This document shows positions 1 to 8,258 of a DNA stretch of 14,699 nt, in pieces. This stretch comes from Acidimicrobiales bacterium (GTDB lineage: Bacteria; Actinomycetota; Acidimicrobiia; Acidimicrobiales; Poriferisodaliceae): contig JAHDHM010000049.1 of assembly GCA_020631315.1 (NCBI GenBank), positions 1 to 14,699 of the forward strand. Direction: 5' to 3'. Under the pieces are notes generated by a model. It was not told where the DNA came from. It worked only from the letters and a program-made list of their open reading frames with translations, and did not search any database. Position numbers and translations under genes: made by a program. Within the stretch, counting starts at the first letter, position 1. Each line of letters starts with the position of its first letter.

Positions 1-1093
1 CCAGTACGGCGAGGTCAGCCACCTCACCACCACCTCGGGCTACATCGGCCTGCGTCTCACCGGTGAGCGGGTCGACACCTGCGCCAACCTCATCGGCTGG
101 TGGCCCGTCGACGACCTGACCCTCGACTGGTCCGACGACCCCGAGCTCTGGGCGACGTGCGAGGTCACCCGCGACCAGATGTTCGACCTGGTGAAGCCCG
201 GCGAGGCTGTCGGTCGGCTCACGGCCGACGTCGCCACGGCAACCGGTCTGCCTACTGGACTTCCCGTCGTCGCCACCGCCCATGACAAGGCGGTCGAGGC
301 ACTCGGCTCGGGCGTGCTCGACCCGGGCGTCGGCCTCGTGTCGCTCGGCACGTACATCGCCGCCATGACCCACGGCGCCCGCCACGTCCCCGACGCCGAG
401 TCGTTCTGGACGTTCCAGGCCTCACTGCCCGGCCACTATCTCTACGAGTGCTGGGGCGTGCGCCGAGGCATGTGGAGCATCAGCTGGTTCCGTGACGAGT
501 TCGGCGCCGCAGCGCTCGCCGACGCTGTCGCTGCTGGGAGGCCAACCGAGGGTCGTTCGATCGAGGATCTTCTCAACGACGAGGCCTCGCTCGTGCCCGC
601 TGGGTCCGACGGGCTGCTCACGATTCACGACTGGGCCGCTCCCCCGCACGCCCCGTTCCGCAAGGGAGCGATGATCGGTTTCGACGGTCGACACACCCGG
701 GCCCACATGTACCGATCGGTGCTCGAGGGCATCGCGCTGCGTCTCAAGACCCACATGGACCCGATGGCTGCCGAACTCGATCAGCCGTTCACCGAGCTGA
801 TCGTCAGCGGCGGCGGCGCCAACAGCGACCTGATGATGCAGATCCTCGCCGACGTCCACGGCGTGCCGACCCACCGCAACCGCCTGCGCAGCTCGGCCGC
901 GATCGGTTGCGCCGTCAACGCGGGCATGCACGCCGGCATCTGGTCGACACCCGCCGAGGCGACAGCGCTGCTCGTCGAACGAGACGACACCTTCCACCCC
1001 ATCGCGGAACACACGGCTCGCTACGCCGAGCTGGCGAAGGTGGAAGCCGACATCCACACCCACCTCGACGCCATCACCCGCCAACTCGGCTGA
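1..1093 (+). CDS. FGGY-family carbohydrate kinase, 5' end outside window
   Basis: An ATP-dependent sugar or polyol kinase of the FGGY (xylulokinase/glycerokinase-like) family, cytoplasmic. The frame is open from base 2 and 363 residues are visible. Family members are about 500 residues long, so roughly the first 140 are missing. The AHDKAVEALGSG segment near base 280 carries the Asp expected to act as catalytic base. GAMIGFDG...HMYRSVLEG (about 665-730) matches the second FGGY signature closely. IVSGGGANSDLMMQILADV (about 800-858) is the C-terminal ATP-binding loop, followed by the usual SSAAIGCAVNAG helix. No stop or frameshift interrupts the visible part. The substrate cannot be read from this fragment; a pentulose, pentitol or similar sugar is the family expectation. 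The first ATG in the window (179) is internal, because homologous-looking sequence (SGYIGLRLTGE) lies upstream in the same frame. Confidence 0.9.
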   Translation, partial: QYGEVSHLTTTSGYIGLRLTGERVDTCANLIGWWPVDDLTLDWSDDPELWATCEVTRDQMFDLVKPGEAVGRLTADVATATGLPTGLPVVATAHDKAVEALGSGVLDPGVGLVSLGTYIAAMTHGARHVPDAESFWTFQASLPGHYLYECWGVRRGMWSISWFRDEFGAAALADAVAAGRPTEGRSIEDLLNDEASLVPAGSDGLLTIHDWAAPPHAPFRKGAMIGFDGRHTRAHMYRSVLEGIALRLKTHMDPMAAELDQPFTELIVSGGGANSDLMMQILADVHGVPTHRNRLRSSAAIGCAVNAGMHAGIWSTPAEATALLVERDDTFHPIAEHTARYAELAKVEADIHTHLDAITRQLG

Positions 1094-1104
1094 GCAGATG
1101 CTGC

Positions 1105-1119
1105 CGTCGGCGACCGACG
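1105..1119 (+). terminator. possible terminator stem-loop after the sugar kinase
   Basis: CGTCGG (1105-1110), a three-base loop and CCGACG (1114-1119) form a perfect six-pair stem 12 bases after the kinase stop codon. No T tract follows, so it would only be a weak, actinobacterial-type terminator. A second small stem (AGACC-AATC-GGTCT, 1169-1182) lies further on between the two convergent genes. Short GC stems are frequent by chance in this base composition, so confidence is low. Confidence 0.25.
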
Positions 1120-1211
1120 CAGCGCGGATACCCACCGCCGACGCCTTGCACGCCCGGTGTTCGCGGCAAGACCAATCGGTCTGGAGACCCCTCGGGCGGA
1201 GCTCACGAGGC

Positions 1212-1745
1212 TCACCACGAGCGGCGAGGAGGAGGAGGAGGAGGGTCACCCGCCGCCAACCGCTCGGCCGCCGACCGAATCGCCCGCTCGACAGGTTCCA
1301 TCATCTCGTAGCCGTCATCCGCCAGCAGGACCCGCTCGTGCAGGTGGCCGAGATCGCCAAGCGGGCCGGAATAGTCCGAGTCGATCCACAGTCGCCGCAC
1401 CTTTCGTGCGAGATCGCGCTCAGACCCAGCACCTGCGAGGAATCGCCGTGCGAGTAGCCGACCGAAGGCCCGGTAGGCCTCCGGTGACTGCGGATCGGCC
1501 AAGTCGACCCCGACATCGCTCGAGGCGGCTGCCGCGTACGCATGTGCTTCCTCGTCGGCGAGACGCGCTGGTGCGCCCGCCAGCATCACCAGCGCCTCCG
1601 ACTCGATTGCAGGATCGGCGACTATGAGTGCGCCGGCGGCGTCGACGAGCGGTTGCCCGTACCCGGTCGCCGCCCACTCGATTGCTGCGTCGCGGAACGC
1701 CTCGATCGCATCGGCTCGCTCGTCGCTCCCACCGGCCATCGCCAC
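1212..1745 (-). CDS. hypothetical protein with polyproline C-terminus
   Basis: A 177-residue protein that I do not recognise. It is acidic, alanine-rich and predicted largely helical. There is no signal peptide, membrane segment or metal-binding motif. The most specific-looking stretch is KVRRLWIDSDYSGPLGDLG followed by HERVLLADDGYEMMEPVERA, which reads like a conserved domain. The protein ends in six prolines and RRSW. Codon third positions are strongly GC, supporting real coding. The start is uncertain: GTG at 1745 or ATG at 1739 both follow an AGGAG some 15-21 bases away, which is rather far. The frame stays open up to 1838 with plausible protein (EFAEQQEWFRDTVAMAGG), so the true start could be a rarer codon upstream. 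It converges with the sugar kinase and diverges from the hydrolase at 1928. Confidence 0.6.
   Translation of the reverse strand: MAMAGGSDERADAIEAFRDAAIEWAATGYGQPLVDAAGALIVADPAIESEALVMLAGAPARLADEEAHAYAAAASSDVGVDLADPQSPEAYRAFGRLLARRFLAGAGSERDLARKVRRLWIDSDYSGPLGDLGHLHERVLLADDGYEMMEPVERAIRSAAERLAAGDPPPPPPRRSW
1226..1243. repeat. (GAG)6 trinucleotide tract
   Basis: Six uninterrupted GAG units lie inside the 3' end of the minus-strand gene ending at 1212. On that strand they encode a run of six prolines just before the RRSW C-terminus. Slippage would change the length of the proline run without breaking the frame. Confidence 0.8.
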
Positions 1746-1891
1746 AGTGTCGCGGAACCACTCCTGCTGCTCGGCGAATTCGCATGATCTGAACGGCTCG
1801 AGCGCGCGGCAGTCGGATCTTGATGGCGGTAGCGCGCACTACGCGCGAAATCGGCCTTCAGATCGGGAGGCGGGTCACGACGCCGCCGGCC

Positions 1892-1921
1892 TGAACTGTC
1901 GAGCAAGGCCTCTGGTACGTT
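1892..1921 (+). promoter_or_regulatory. putative leaderless promoter of the dienelactone-hydrolase gene
   Basis: TACGTT (1916-1921) fits the TANNNT form of an actinobacterial -10 box. It ends exactly six bases before the ATG at 1928, so transcription starting at the usual distance would begin at the A of the start codon. A weak -35-like TGAACT lies at 1892-1897, 18 bases upstream of the -10. No Shine-Dalgarno sequence precedes the ATG, which agrees with a leaderless message. Confidence 0.4.
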
Positions 1922-1927
1922 CCGCGC

Positions 1928-2638
1928 ATGGACACGCGGGAACTCGAACTGGACACCACGACTGCCGACGGCGAGATGGCGGTGGTCATCACCGAACCGA
2001 CCGACGAGGGCGACTGGCCCACGGTCCTGCTGTTCATCGATGCTCCCGGACTGCGCCAGGCCACCCGTGACTTCATGGAACGCCTCGCCGGCAACGGCTA
2101 CCGGGTCATCACACCCGACCTGCATCACCGTCACGGTCGGCTCCTGACTCCGACGAGCCGTGAAGAGGTCATGGGCTGGATCGCCTCGATGACCGACGAC
2201 CAGATCCAGTCCGACGGTGCCGACGCGCTCGCCGCGGCCGGCATCAGCGAGAACACGTCGTACGCCACGGTCGGCTTCTGCCTCGGCACCCGTGCCGTCT
2301 ACCGAGCCATGGAGCGCAACCCCGAGCGCGTCGTCGCCGGTTCGTGCTGGCATCCGTCGTTCATGGCCGACGACAACCCCGACTCGCCGCACCTCACCGC
2401 TCATCAGCTGACCCGGCCGATGTACCTCGGCATCGGCGAGGCCGACGAGGTCCAGTCGATCGCGATGCACCAGCGCTTCCTCGACGCCGTCGAACCGCTG
2501 CCGAACGTCGAGGTCAAGACGTTCGCCGGCGCCGACCACGGCTTCACGTGGCCGGGCACGCCGAACTACCACGAGGAAGCCGCCGAGACCGGCTGGGCCA
2601 AGACCCTCGCGATGTTCGAGACCGCCTTCGCCGGCTGA
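1928..2638 (+). CDS. dienelactone hydrolase family protein
   Basis: A 236-residue cytoplasmic alpha/beta hydrolase of the dienelactone hydrolase family, which opens lactone or ester bonds, classically in chlorocatechol degradation. The length is typical of the family. The family's Cys-Asp-His triad is visible: Cys118 in GFCLGTR (the nucleophile elbow), Asp173 in GIGEADEV and His204 in GADHGF. DLHHRHG near residue 64 follows the usual VITPDL strand. The elbow has Thr where the classical enzyme has a second Gly (GxCxGG), so substrate preference may differ. Many members act on substrates other than dienelactone, and nothing nearby suggests an aromatic ring-cleavage cluster, so the substrate is unknown. 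No Shine-Dalgarno sequence precedes the ATG; a -10 box in leaderless position supports this start. It converges with the RCC1 gene 28 bases downstream. Confidence 0.85.
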   Translation: MDTRELELDTTTADGEMAVVITEPTDEGDWPTVLLFIDAPGLRQATRDFMERLAGNGYRVITPDLHHRHGRLLTPTSREEVMGWIASMTDDQIQSDGADALAAAGISENTSYATVGFCLGTRAVYRAMERNPERVVAGSCWHPSFMADDNPDSPHLTAHQLTRPMYLGIGEADEVQSIAMHQRFLDAVEPLPNVEVKTFAGADHGFTWPGTPNYHEEAAETGWAKTLAMFETAFAG

Positions 2639-2666
2639 CGGTCGGCCTACGACCGACCCGAACCGG

Positions 2667-5600
2667 CTACTTCCAGGCGGGGGTCAGGGAACGAATCGGC
2701 GTGTCCGGCGGCGACCCTCCGAGGCTGCCGGAGAACGGCTTGTCGGAGAAGTTGAACACGCCACCGTCGCTCGCCACCTGCAGGTAGCCGTTGCCGTAGG
2801 GGGTCATCGTCGTGATGGGCTGATTGAGGCTGCCGATGCCGAGCCCGGGGAAGCTGCCACGGAACGGCGCGTCGAAGGAGAACACGCCGCCGTCGGCCGC
2901 CACGATCCAGTAGCCCGAACCATCGGGGTCGGGAACGAGACCGACTGCCGGCTGGTCCAGCTGGGTGATGCCGATGCCGGGGATCGAGTCGACGAAGACC
3001 GCGTCACCGAAGGCGAAGATGCCGCCGTCCGAGCCGAGCATGTAGTAGCCGTCGCCACTCGGTGTCGGGATCGCGTCGACGATCGGACCGTCCAGATCGA
3101 GCGTGCTGGTGTCGACGAGTGCACCGGCCGAACGATGTGCAGCGTCACCGGTCAGCAGCACTCGCCCGCGAGACGTGAATCCCCACAGGCCCTCGCCGCT
3201 CGGCGTCGGCGCAAAGCTCGAGAGACCCTCGCCAGGCGCCAGCGCGGCGAGGTCGAAGTCGGCGAGATCGGTGGCATCGCCCATCGCGTCGATCGACCCG
3301 TCGGAGTGCAGGACCCAGTAGCCACAGCCAGTAGGGGTGGCTTCGATGTCGATCGCAAGGTGTCCGGCCGGTGGTGCGCCGTCGCCGTGGTGGTCGGCGT
3401 CGCCGAACCGGAAGACCGTGCCGTCCGCCTCGACCAGCCAGTAGCCGGCCGGTTCGGTGGCGTGGCATGCCGTCCAGGCGGGCGGCTCGTCGTCACTGGC
3501 GATGGGGAACGACACCGGATCGGACCACTGCCCGCGCCCTTCGTCGTTCACCGCCGCCACCCGGTACCAGTACGTCGAACCGTCGGGAACCGTGTCGTCG
3601 ACGGTCAGGCCACTCTGTGCGCCGAGCAGGCCGACCGTCGGTGCAAGCAACATGGCGAACATCGTGTAGGTGACACCGTCGGTCGAGCGTTGCACCTCGT
3701 AGGCGGTGATCGCCGTGCCGCCGTCATCCGTGGGTGGCGCCCACGAGAACCGCACGGTGCCTCCGTCGAGCGAGTTCACCGCTGACGATGCGGCACCCGC
3801 CGGTGTCGTCGTCGGCGGCTCGGCCGACGCGACCGATGTCGCGACCACGGCATTCAGGAACGCACCCATCTCGTCGCTGCCGTCACCGATGTTGTCGGTG
3901 TCGCCACGTGCGAGCTGCCCTGACGAGTTGTCGCCCCAGCACTTCACCTGACTGGTGTCGAGCAGTGCGCAGACGAACGATGCGCCGACGAACACGTCGA
4001 CGGCGGTGGTGCCGTCGAGGTCGACCACCCCGGTGCCCGTCGCGATGACGCCGTCACCGACGTCGTCGGTTGATTCGCGACCGAGCTGCCCCGACGAGTT
4101 CTCGCCCCAGCACACGAGGCTGCTGTCGTCTCGGATCACGCAGACCGTGCCGTCACCACCAGCGTGCACAGTGGACGCGGTTCGTCCGCTGCCGAGGTCG
4201 ACCGCGACCTCGGGCGGTGCGATGTCGCCGGGCACCACGCCGAGGTTGTCGGTGTTGCCTTGTCCGAGCTGGCCCGAGCCGCCATGCCCCCAGCACTTGA
4301 CCGATGCGTCGTCGAGCACCGCACACGTGGCGGCATCGGCAGTTGCGAAGTCGACGACACGCCGACCGACGCCGACGTTCACCGTCGCAAGGGCGTCGCC
4401 CAGCTCGTCGGCACCGTCTCCGAGGTTGTCAGTCGCCCCCTGGCCGAGCTGACCGTCGCCGCCGAAGCCCCAGCACTTGAAGTCGCCGTTGTCGAGCAGC
4501 GCGCACGTGTGTGCGACACCGCTCTCGATGCGAACCGCGGTGCGACCGGTGCCGAGATCGACTGCGGAGAGCGCGTCGCCCATGTCAGACGGTGATCCAC
4601 CGACCGCCGCGACCGCAGAGGTCTCGAGCCCCAGCTGCCCCACCGCGTTGTCACCCCAGCACTTGACTGACCCGTCATCCAACAACGCACAGACGAATGG
4701 GTTGTCGGTGACGCCGCCGACCTCAACCTGTGTTGCCGTACGGCCGGTGCCGAGGGACACCGGATCGAGCGCATCACCCAGCTCGTCGGCGTCGTCGCCG
4801 AGATCGTCGAGATGTCCTTGTCCGAGCGCGCCGGCCGAGTTGCCACCCCAGCACTTCACCGAGCCGTCGTCCAACACCGCGCACGCCGTCGATCCGGAGA
4901 CGGACACCTGCGTCGCGCTGCGACCGGTGCCGAGCGGCACGACGGTCATCGTCGGCCCGACTTCGTCGGCATCGTCGCCAACGGTGTCGGTGTTGCCGAC
5001 ACCGAGCTGACCACGACCGTTGTCACCCCAGCATCGGACCGCGCCGCTGCTGTCGATGATGCACACGAACGCGGCCGATCCACCACGCGAGGAGAGTGAC
5101 GCCACGGCGCGATGGCCGAGCCGCGCTGACACGAGCGCGTCGCCCATCTCGTCGGGCTGGTCACCGACGTGGTCCGAGCTGCCGTTGGCGAGATTGCCCT
5201 CGCCGCCCCAGCCCCAACACCTGACCGTCGAATCCGACAGCACGGCACACGTCGACGAGCCGGCGGCCGCGACCCACACTGCACTCACGCCCGCTCCGAG
5301 CGGGACCGGCAGCAGCGCTGCACCCATCTCGCCATCGCCGTCACCGAGATGCTCCTCGGAACCGTTGCCGAGCTTTCCCCAGTCACCTTGACCCCAACAG
5401 CGAACTGAACCGTCGTCCAGCACGGCACAGGCGTGGCTCCACTGGATCGAGATGGTCTGGACCGTGCGACCCGGACCGAAGTCGAGCAGCGCGAGCCCGT
5501 CGCCCATGTGCGACGGATCGGTACCTCTGAGGTCCACGGCGCCGAGGCCGAGCACGCCGTCTTGGCTGTCACCCCAGCAGGCCGCTTCGCCCGTGTCGAA

Positions 5601-6458
5601 GACGGCGCAGGTCAGCTCGTTGCCTGCGGCAACCGCACGCACGGTCCGACCTGCGAGGTCGACACTGGCCAGAGCGTCGCCCAGCTCGCCCGGTTCGTCG
5701 CCGAGGTCGTCGGCTGCTCCGGTCCCGAGTGCCCCGGAACCTCCCTCGCCCCAACACTTGAGGCTGTTGTCGTCGAGAATCGTGCAGACGTGCTGGTCAC
5801 CGACCGCGATCGCGGTCGCCGAGCGACCGGTCCCGAGCGGCACCGGCGTCAGCGCGTCGCCCATCTCGTCGGGTCCGTCACCGATCGACAGGTCGTCACC
5901 TCGACCGAGCTGGCCGCGTCGATTGGCGCCCCAGCACACGACCGACCCGTCGTCGCGGATCGCACAGGTCGTCGAGCCGCCTGCGGCGACCTGGACGGCG
6001 GACAAGCCGCTGCCGAGGTCGACCGCCGCTGCACGCGTCGCCATGTCGCCAGGACTGTCCCCCACCGGATCGGCGTGCCCGAGACCGAGCTGGCCTTCGT
6101 CGTTCGCGCCCCAGCACCACACTTCGCCCTGAGCGGTGAGTGCGCACGTGTGCATCTCCCCGGCCGTGACCTGACGCACGGCGCGGCCGCCGAGGTCGAC
6201 TGGTGCCAGCACCGCCTCGTCGTCACCCACGTCGGCCGTGCTGTCGCGGCCGAGCTGACCGTCGCCGCCGTAGCCCCAGCAGACGACGTCGAGCTGATCA
6301 CGGACCGCGCAGAAGTGGCTGCCGCCGCCGGACAGGGTGCCCGCGGCAGCGCGAGGAGCACCAGCGGTACCGCCCGCCGGAATCGCATCCGCAGCGGGGA
6401 CCGGTGCCACGAGGACCGTCGAGAACACGAGCAGGGACAGAGCCACCTTGCGCCACAT
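2667..6458 (-). CDS. secreted RCC1-repeat / FN3 / C-terminal propeller protein
   Basis: A 1263-residue exported protein. A signal peptide (MWRKVALSLLVF... to PAADA, about 1-25) is followed by 14 RCC1 repeats (about 40-870), a fibronectin type III domain (about 890-987, APPTDDGGTAITAYEVQRS and STYWYRVAAVN) and six repeats of the GYWxVxxDGxxFxFGDA type (about 1003-1263). Every RCC1 repeat has the form C-x9-CWG followed by GQLG, and most have an acidic GDxxDEMGDAL loop. RCC1 repeats form seven-bladed propellers, so 14 could make two. This is inference. No catalytic motif or membrane anchor is seen; adhesion, matrix or surface binding is a reasonable guess. I chose ATG 6458 because the signal peptide begins there. 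An in-frame ATG at 6512 would add 18 residues, and the reading frame runs open to 6881 over the divergent gene without looking like protein. Shine-Dalgarno is weak. Confidence 0.88.
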   Translation of the reverse strand: MWRKVALSLLVFSTVLVAPVPAADAIPAGGTAGAPRAAAGTLSGGGSHFCAVRDQLDVVCWGYGGDGQLGRDSTADVGDDEAVLAPVDLGGRAVRQVTAGEMHTCALTAQGEVWCWGANDEGQLGLGHADPVGDSPGDMATRAAAVDLGSGLSAVQVAAGGSTTCAIRDDGSVVCWGANRRGQLGRGDDLSIGDGPDEMGDALTPVPLGTGRSATAIAVGDQHVCTILDDNSLKCWGEGGSGALGTGAADDLGDEPGELGDALASVDLAGRTVRAVAAGNELTCAVFDTGEAACWGDSQDGVLGLGAVDLRGTDPSHMGDGLALLDFGPGRTVQTISIQWSHACAVLDDGSVRCWGQGDWGKLGNGSEEHLGDGDGEMGAALLPVPLGAGVSAVWVAAAGSSTCAVLSDSTVRCWGWGGEGNLANGSSDHVGDQPDEMGDALVSARLGHRAVASLSSRGGSAAFVCIIDSSGAVRCWGDNGRGQLGVGNTDTVGDDADEVGPTMTVVPLGTGRSATQVSVSGSTACAVLDDGSVKCWGGNSAGALGQGHLDDLGDDADELGDALDPVSLGTGRTATQVEVGGVTDNPFVCALLDDGSVKCWGDNAVGQLGLETSAVAAVGGSPSDMGDALSAVDLGTGRTAVRIESGVAHTCALLDNGDFKCWGFGGDGQLGQGATDNLGDGADELGDALATVNVGVGRRVVDFATADAATCAVLDDASVKCWGHGGSGQLGQGNTDNLGVVPGDIAPPEVAVDLGSGRTASTVHAGGDGTVCVIRDDSSLVCWGENSSGQLGRESTDDVGDGVIATGTGVVDLDGTTAVDVFVGASFVCALLDTSQVKCWGDNSSGQLARGDTDNIGDGSDEMGAFLNAVVATSVASAEPPTTTPAGAASSAVNSLDGGTVRFSWAPPTDDGGTAITAYEVQRSTDGVTYTMFAMLLAPTVGLLGAQSGLTVDDTVPDGSTYWYRVAAVNDEGRGQWSDPVSFPIASDDEPPAWTACHATEPAGYWLVEADGTVFRFGDADHHGDGAPPAGHLAIDIEATPTGCGYWVLHSDGSIDAMGDATDLADFDLAALAPGEGLSSFAPTPSGEGLWGFTSRGRVLLTGDAAHRSAGALVDTSTLDLDGPIVDAIPTPSGDGYYMLGSDGGIFAFGDAVFVDSIPGIGITQLDQPAVGLVPDPDGSGYWIVAADGGVFSFDAPFRGSFPGLGIGSLNQPITTMTPYGNGYLQVASDGGVFNFSDKPFSGSLGGSPPDTPIRSLTPAWK

Positions 6459-6465
6459 GCGACAC

Positions 6466-6482
6466 CCGTCGGCAGCCGACGG
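6466..6482. promoter_or_regulatory. 17-base palindrome in the divergent intergenic region, possible operator
   Basis: CCGTCGGC (6466-6473), one central base and GCCGACGG (6475-6482) form a perfect inverted repeat. It ends eight bases upstream of the RCC1-gene start codon at 6458. A one-base centre suits a dimeric regulator site better than an RNA hairpin. It lies on the RCC1 side of the 151-base region shared with the gene starting at 6610. I could not identify convincing -10/-35 boxes on either strand of this region. Confidence 0.35.
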
Positions 6483-6609
6483 CTGTCCATGAGCGCTCGA
6501 GACTGGTCGCATGTGCGGGATGGCGTCACATCTCCTGACGACGGCGTCGATGGGGCGTCGTAGAAACGCGGGCTGAGTCCCGTGACGGCGACACGCGGAC
6601 ACCGGACCC

Positions 6610-8229
6610 ATGATCGACAAGAACTGGCTCGCCCTACCCGGAGCGCTGGCTCGCAAGCTCACCCTGATCGCACTCGTCTGCGCTGCGATCGTTGGTGTCA
6701 TCGGCGTGAGCGGCGCCTCCGGCGTCGACCATCCGGGTGTCCCGCCCGAGACACCGCGCACGATGGACCGGGTGCTCACCACGCCGTTCAACGGGGATGA
6801 GCCGCGGCAGGTGTTCGCGTCGACGATCGTCGGCAGCCACATCATCGTGGGCGGCGACTTCCTGAACATCGATCTCCGCAACGGCGACTCGGTCCGCCAG
6901 CCCTACCTCGCTGCCTTCGACATCAACACCGGTCGATTCGTCGACGACTTCCGCCCGGTGCTCGACGGACCGGTGCTCGCGCTCGAGCCGGCCAACGACG
7001 GCTTCTCCGTCTTCGTGGGCGGGCAGTTCAACCGCGTGGACGACACGTACCGCGGTCGTCTGGCCAAGCTCAACGCTGCCGACGGCACCCTCGACCGGAA
7101 CTGGTACGCCCCGGCATCGGCTCGCGTCGCGGTGCTCGACCTGTCCGACGACGGCCGACTGTTCGTCGGCGGCGGGTTCACCGAGATCGACGGCGCCCGC
7201 ATCTCCCACCTCGCCGAGATCAGCGAAGCGACGGGCCAGGTCAACACCCGCTTCGACTTCGACTTCGACGGACCATCGACGCCGATCCTCGACGTCGGTG
7301 TGACCGCCGACGGCCGGCGTCTCGCCGTCGTCCACCGCGCCGACGACGTCGACGGGATCCGCGCTCGCGGCACCCTCGTCATCGACATCTCCAACCAGAA
7401 CTCGCCGTCGATCACCGGTCACCGACTCCGCGACGGCGGCCAGTCGGAGTACATCTACGAGGGCTCACGCAACATCACGGCCGGAGCGGTCTCCGACGAC
7501 GGCAGCCTGATGGCGCTCACCATCCGACGTCCGAACGATGTGAGGGCACGTGGCGTGTATCTCGTGCCGACCACCACCCGGACCACCGACATCCGCTGGT
7601 TCCACGCCGTCGGCAAGGACTCGGTCTACGGCCTGGGGATCTCGGACGAAGCGGTCTATGCGACCGGCCACTTCTGTCGCATCGCCAGTGGGCCGGGCCG
7701 CACCGACAACTCGTACAACCAGTTCGACAACAACTGCCGCGACGGCATCAGCACGACCTGGCGTGCCGGACTCGCCGCCTTCGACATCGACGACGGCACT
7801 CCACTCCCCTGGGACCCGGGAACCTCGATCGACGGTGTCGGTGGTCAGTCCGTCACCATCATCGACCGTGGCGTGCTCATCGGTTTCGACGGCGAGCACG
7901 TCGGGCCCCGTGGCGGTGACCGGCGCACCGGCTCGTTGGCGTTCTTCGACTTCGGCGGACCCTGGGTGCCACCGATCGACGTGCCGGAACCACCGGCGGC
8001 ACAGACCTGCACCGCGACGCTGGACGACAACGGGTCGCTCCGCCTCGCTTGGACGGCCATCGTCGGTGAGAACAGCTACCAGGTCCGCAACGTCAACGGC
8101 ACCCGTTGGTACGCGTCGGTGGGTGACGCCCGGTCGTTCGCCGTCCCGGCGGGAGACGCCGGCACCGGACCGTTCGCCATCCGCTCCCGCCAGAACGGCA
8201 CCACCACCGACACCGCCTGCCCCGGCTGA
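6610..8229 (+). CDS. exported beta-propeller protein with Ig/FN3-like C-terminal domain
   Basis: A 539-residue protein with a hydrophobic export segment (about 17-36, LTLIALVCAAIVGVIGVSG), which may be cleaved or kept as an N-terminal anchor. The body repeats blades marked by VGGDF (80-84), VGGQF (136-140) and VGGGF (186-190), each followed by an LAxxxxxTG-type strand. This resembles the delta-60/DUF5122-like propellers common in actinobacterial surface proteins. Residues about 458-539 form a small Ig or fibronectin-like domain, with Cys467 near its start and Cys537 two residues from the end, possibly a disulfide. No catalytic residues are recognisable. The gene is divergent from the RCC1 protein across 151 bases. 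Both products are exported and propeller-rich, so a shared surface role is plausible but unproven. The start is chosen because the export segment follows directly; the Shine-Dalgarno is weak (CCGGAC). Confidence 0.8.
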   Translation: MIDKNWLALPGALARKLTLIALVCAAIVGVIGVSGASGVDHPGVPPETPRTMDRVLTTPFNGDEPRQVFASTIVGSHIIVGGDFLNIDLRNGDSVRQPYLAAFDINTGRFVDDFRPVLDGPVLALEPANDGFSVFVGGQFNRVDDTYRGRLAKLNAADGTLDRNWYAPASARVAVLDLSDDGRLFVGGGFTEIDGARISHLAEISEATGQVNTRFDFDFDGPSTPILDVGVTADGRRLAVVHRADDVDGIRARGTLVIDISNQNSPSITGHRLRDGGQSEYIYEGSRNITAGAVSDDGSLMALTIRRPNDVRARGVYLVPTTTRTTDIRWFHAVGKDSVYGLGISDEAVYATGHFCRIASGPGRTDNSYNQFDNNCRDGISTTWRAGLAAFDIDDGTPLPWDPGTSIDGVGGQSVTIIDRGVLIGFDGEHVGPRGGDRRTGSLAFFDFGGPWVPPIDVPEPPAAQTCTATLDDNGSLRLAWTAIVGENSYQVRNVNGTRWYASVGDARSFAVPAGDAGTGPFAIRSRQNGTTTDTACPG

Positions 8230-8246
8230 CGCGGCGCCCCGATGGC

Positions 8247-8250
8247 AGGA
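8247..8250 (+). promoter_or_regulatory. ribosome binding site deciding the SDR start
   Basis: AGGA at 8247-8250 lies eight bases before GTG 8259, a normal spacing. It abuts or overlaps the upstream in-frame ATG at 8250 and so could not serve that start. This favours GTG 8259. Confidence 0.4.
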
Positions 8251-8258
8251 TGATCGGC

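Noticed and set aside
1622..2572. A 316-codon minus-strand frame over the dienelactone-hydrolase gene
   Set aside because: It is an antisense shadow; the plus strand has the full catalytic triad and the minus translation has no recognisable motif.
3840..6300. Regularly spaced similar DNA segments (about 160-180 bases apart) that could suggest a repeat array or CRISPR
   Set aside because: The segments are diverged and encode the successive RCC1 repeats; spacing and similarity follow the protein repeat.
5433..6563. A 376-codon plus-strand open frame antisense to the RCC1 gene
   Set aside because: It mirrors the RCC1 repeats, keeping stops away because of high GC. Its translation lacks any domain, while the minus strand gives clear RCC1 repeats.
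6541..6609. Possible riboswitch upstream of the exported protein at 6610 (small CGCGGG/CCCGTG stem at 6567-6584)
   Set aside because: There is only one short stem with a G-U pair and no match to the conserved cores of c-di-GMP, c-di-AMP or cobalamin riboswitches that I know.
6459..6881. N-terminal extension of the RCC1 protein to 6881
   Set aside because: It would overlap the divergent exported protein and bury the signal peptide 141 residues inside; the extra residues are not protein-like.
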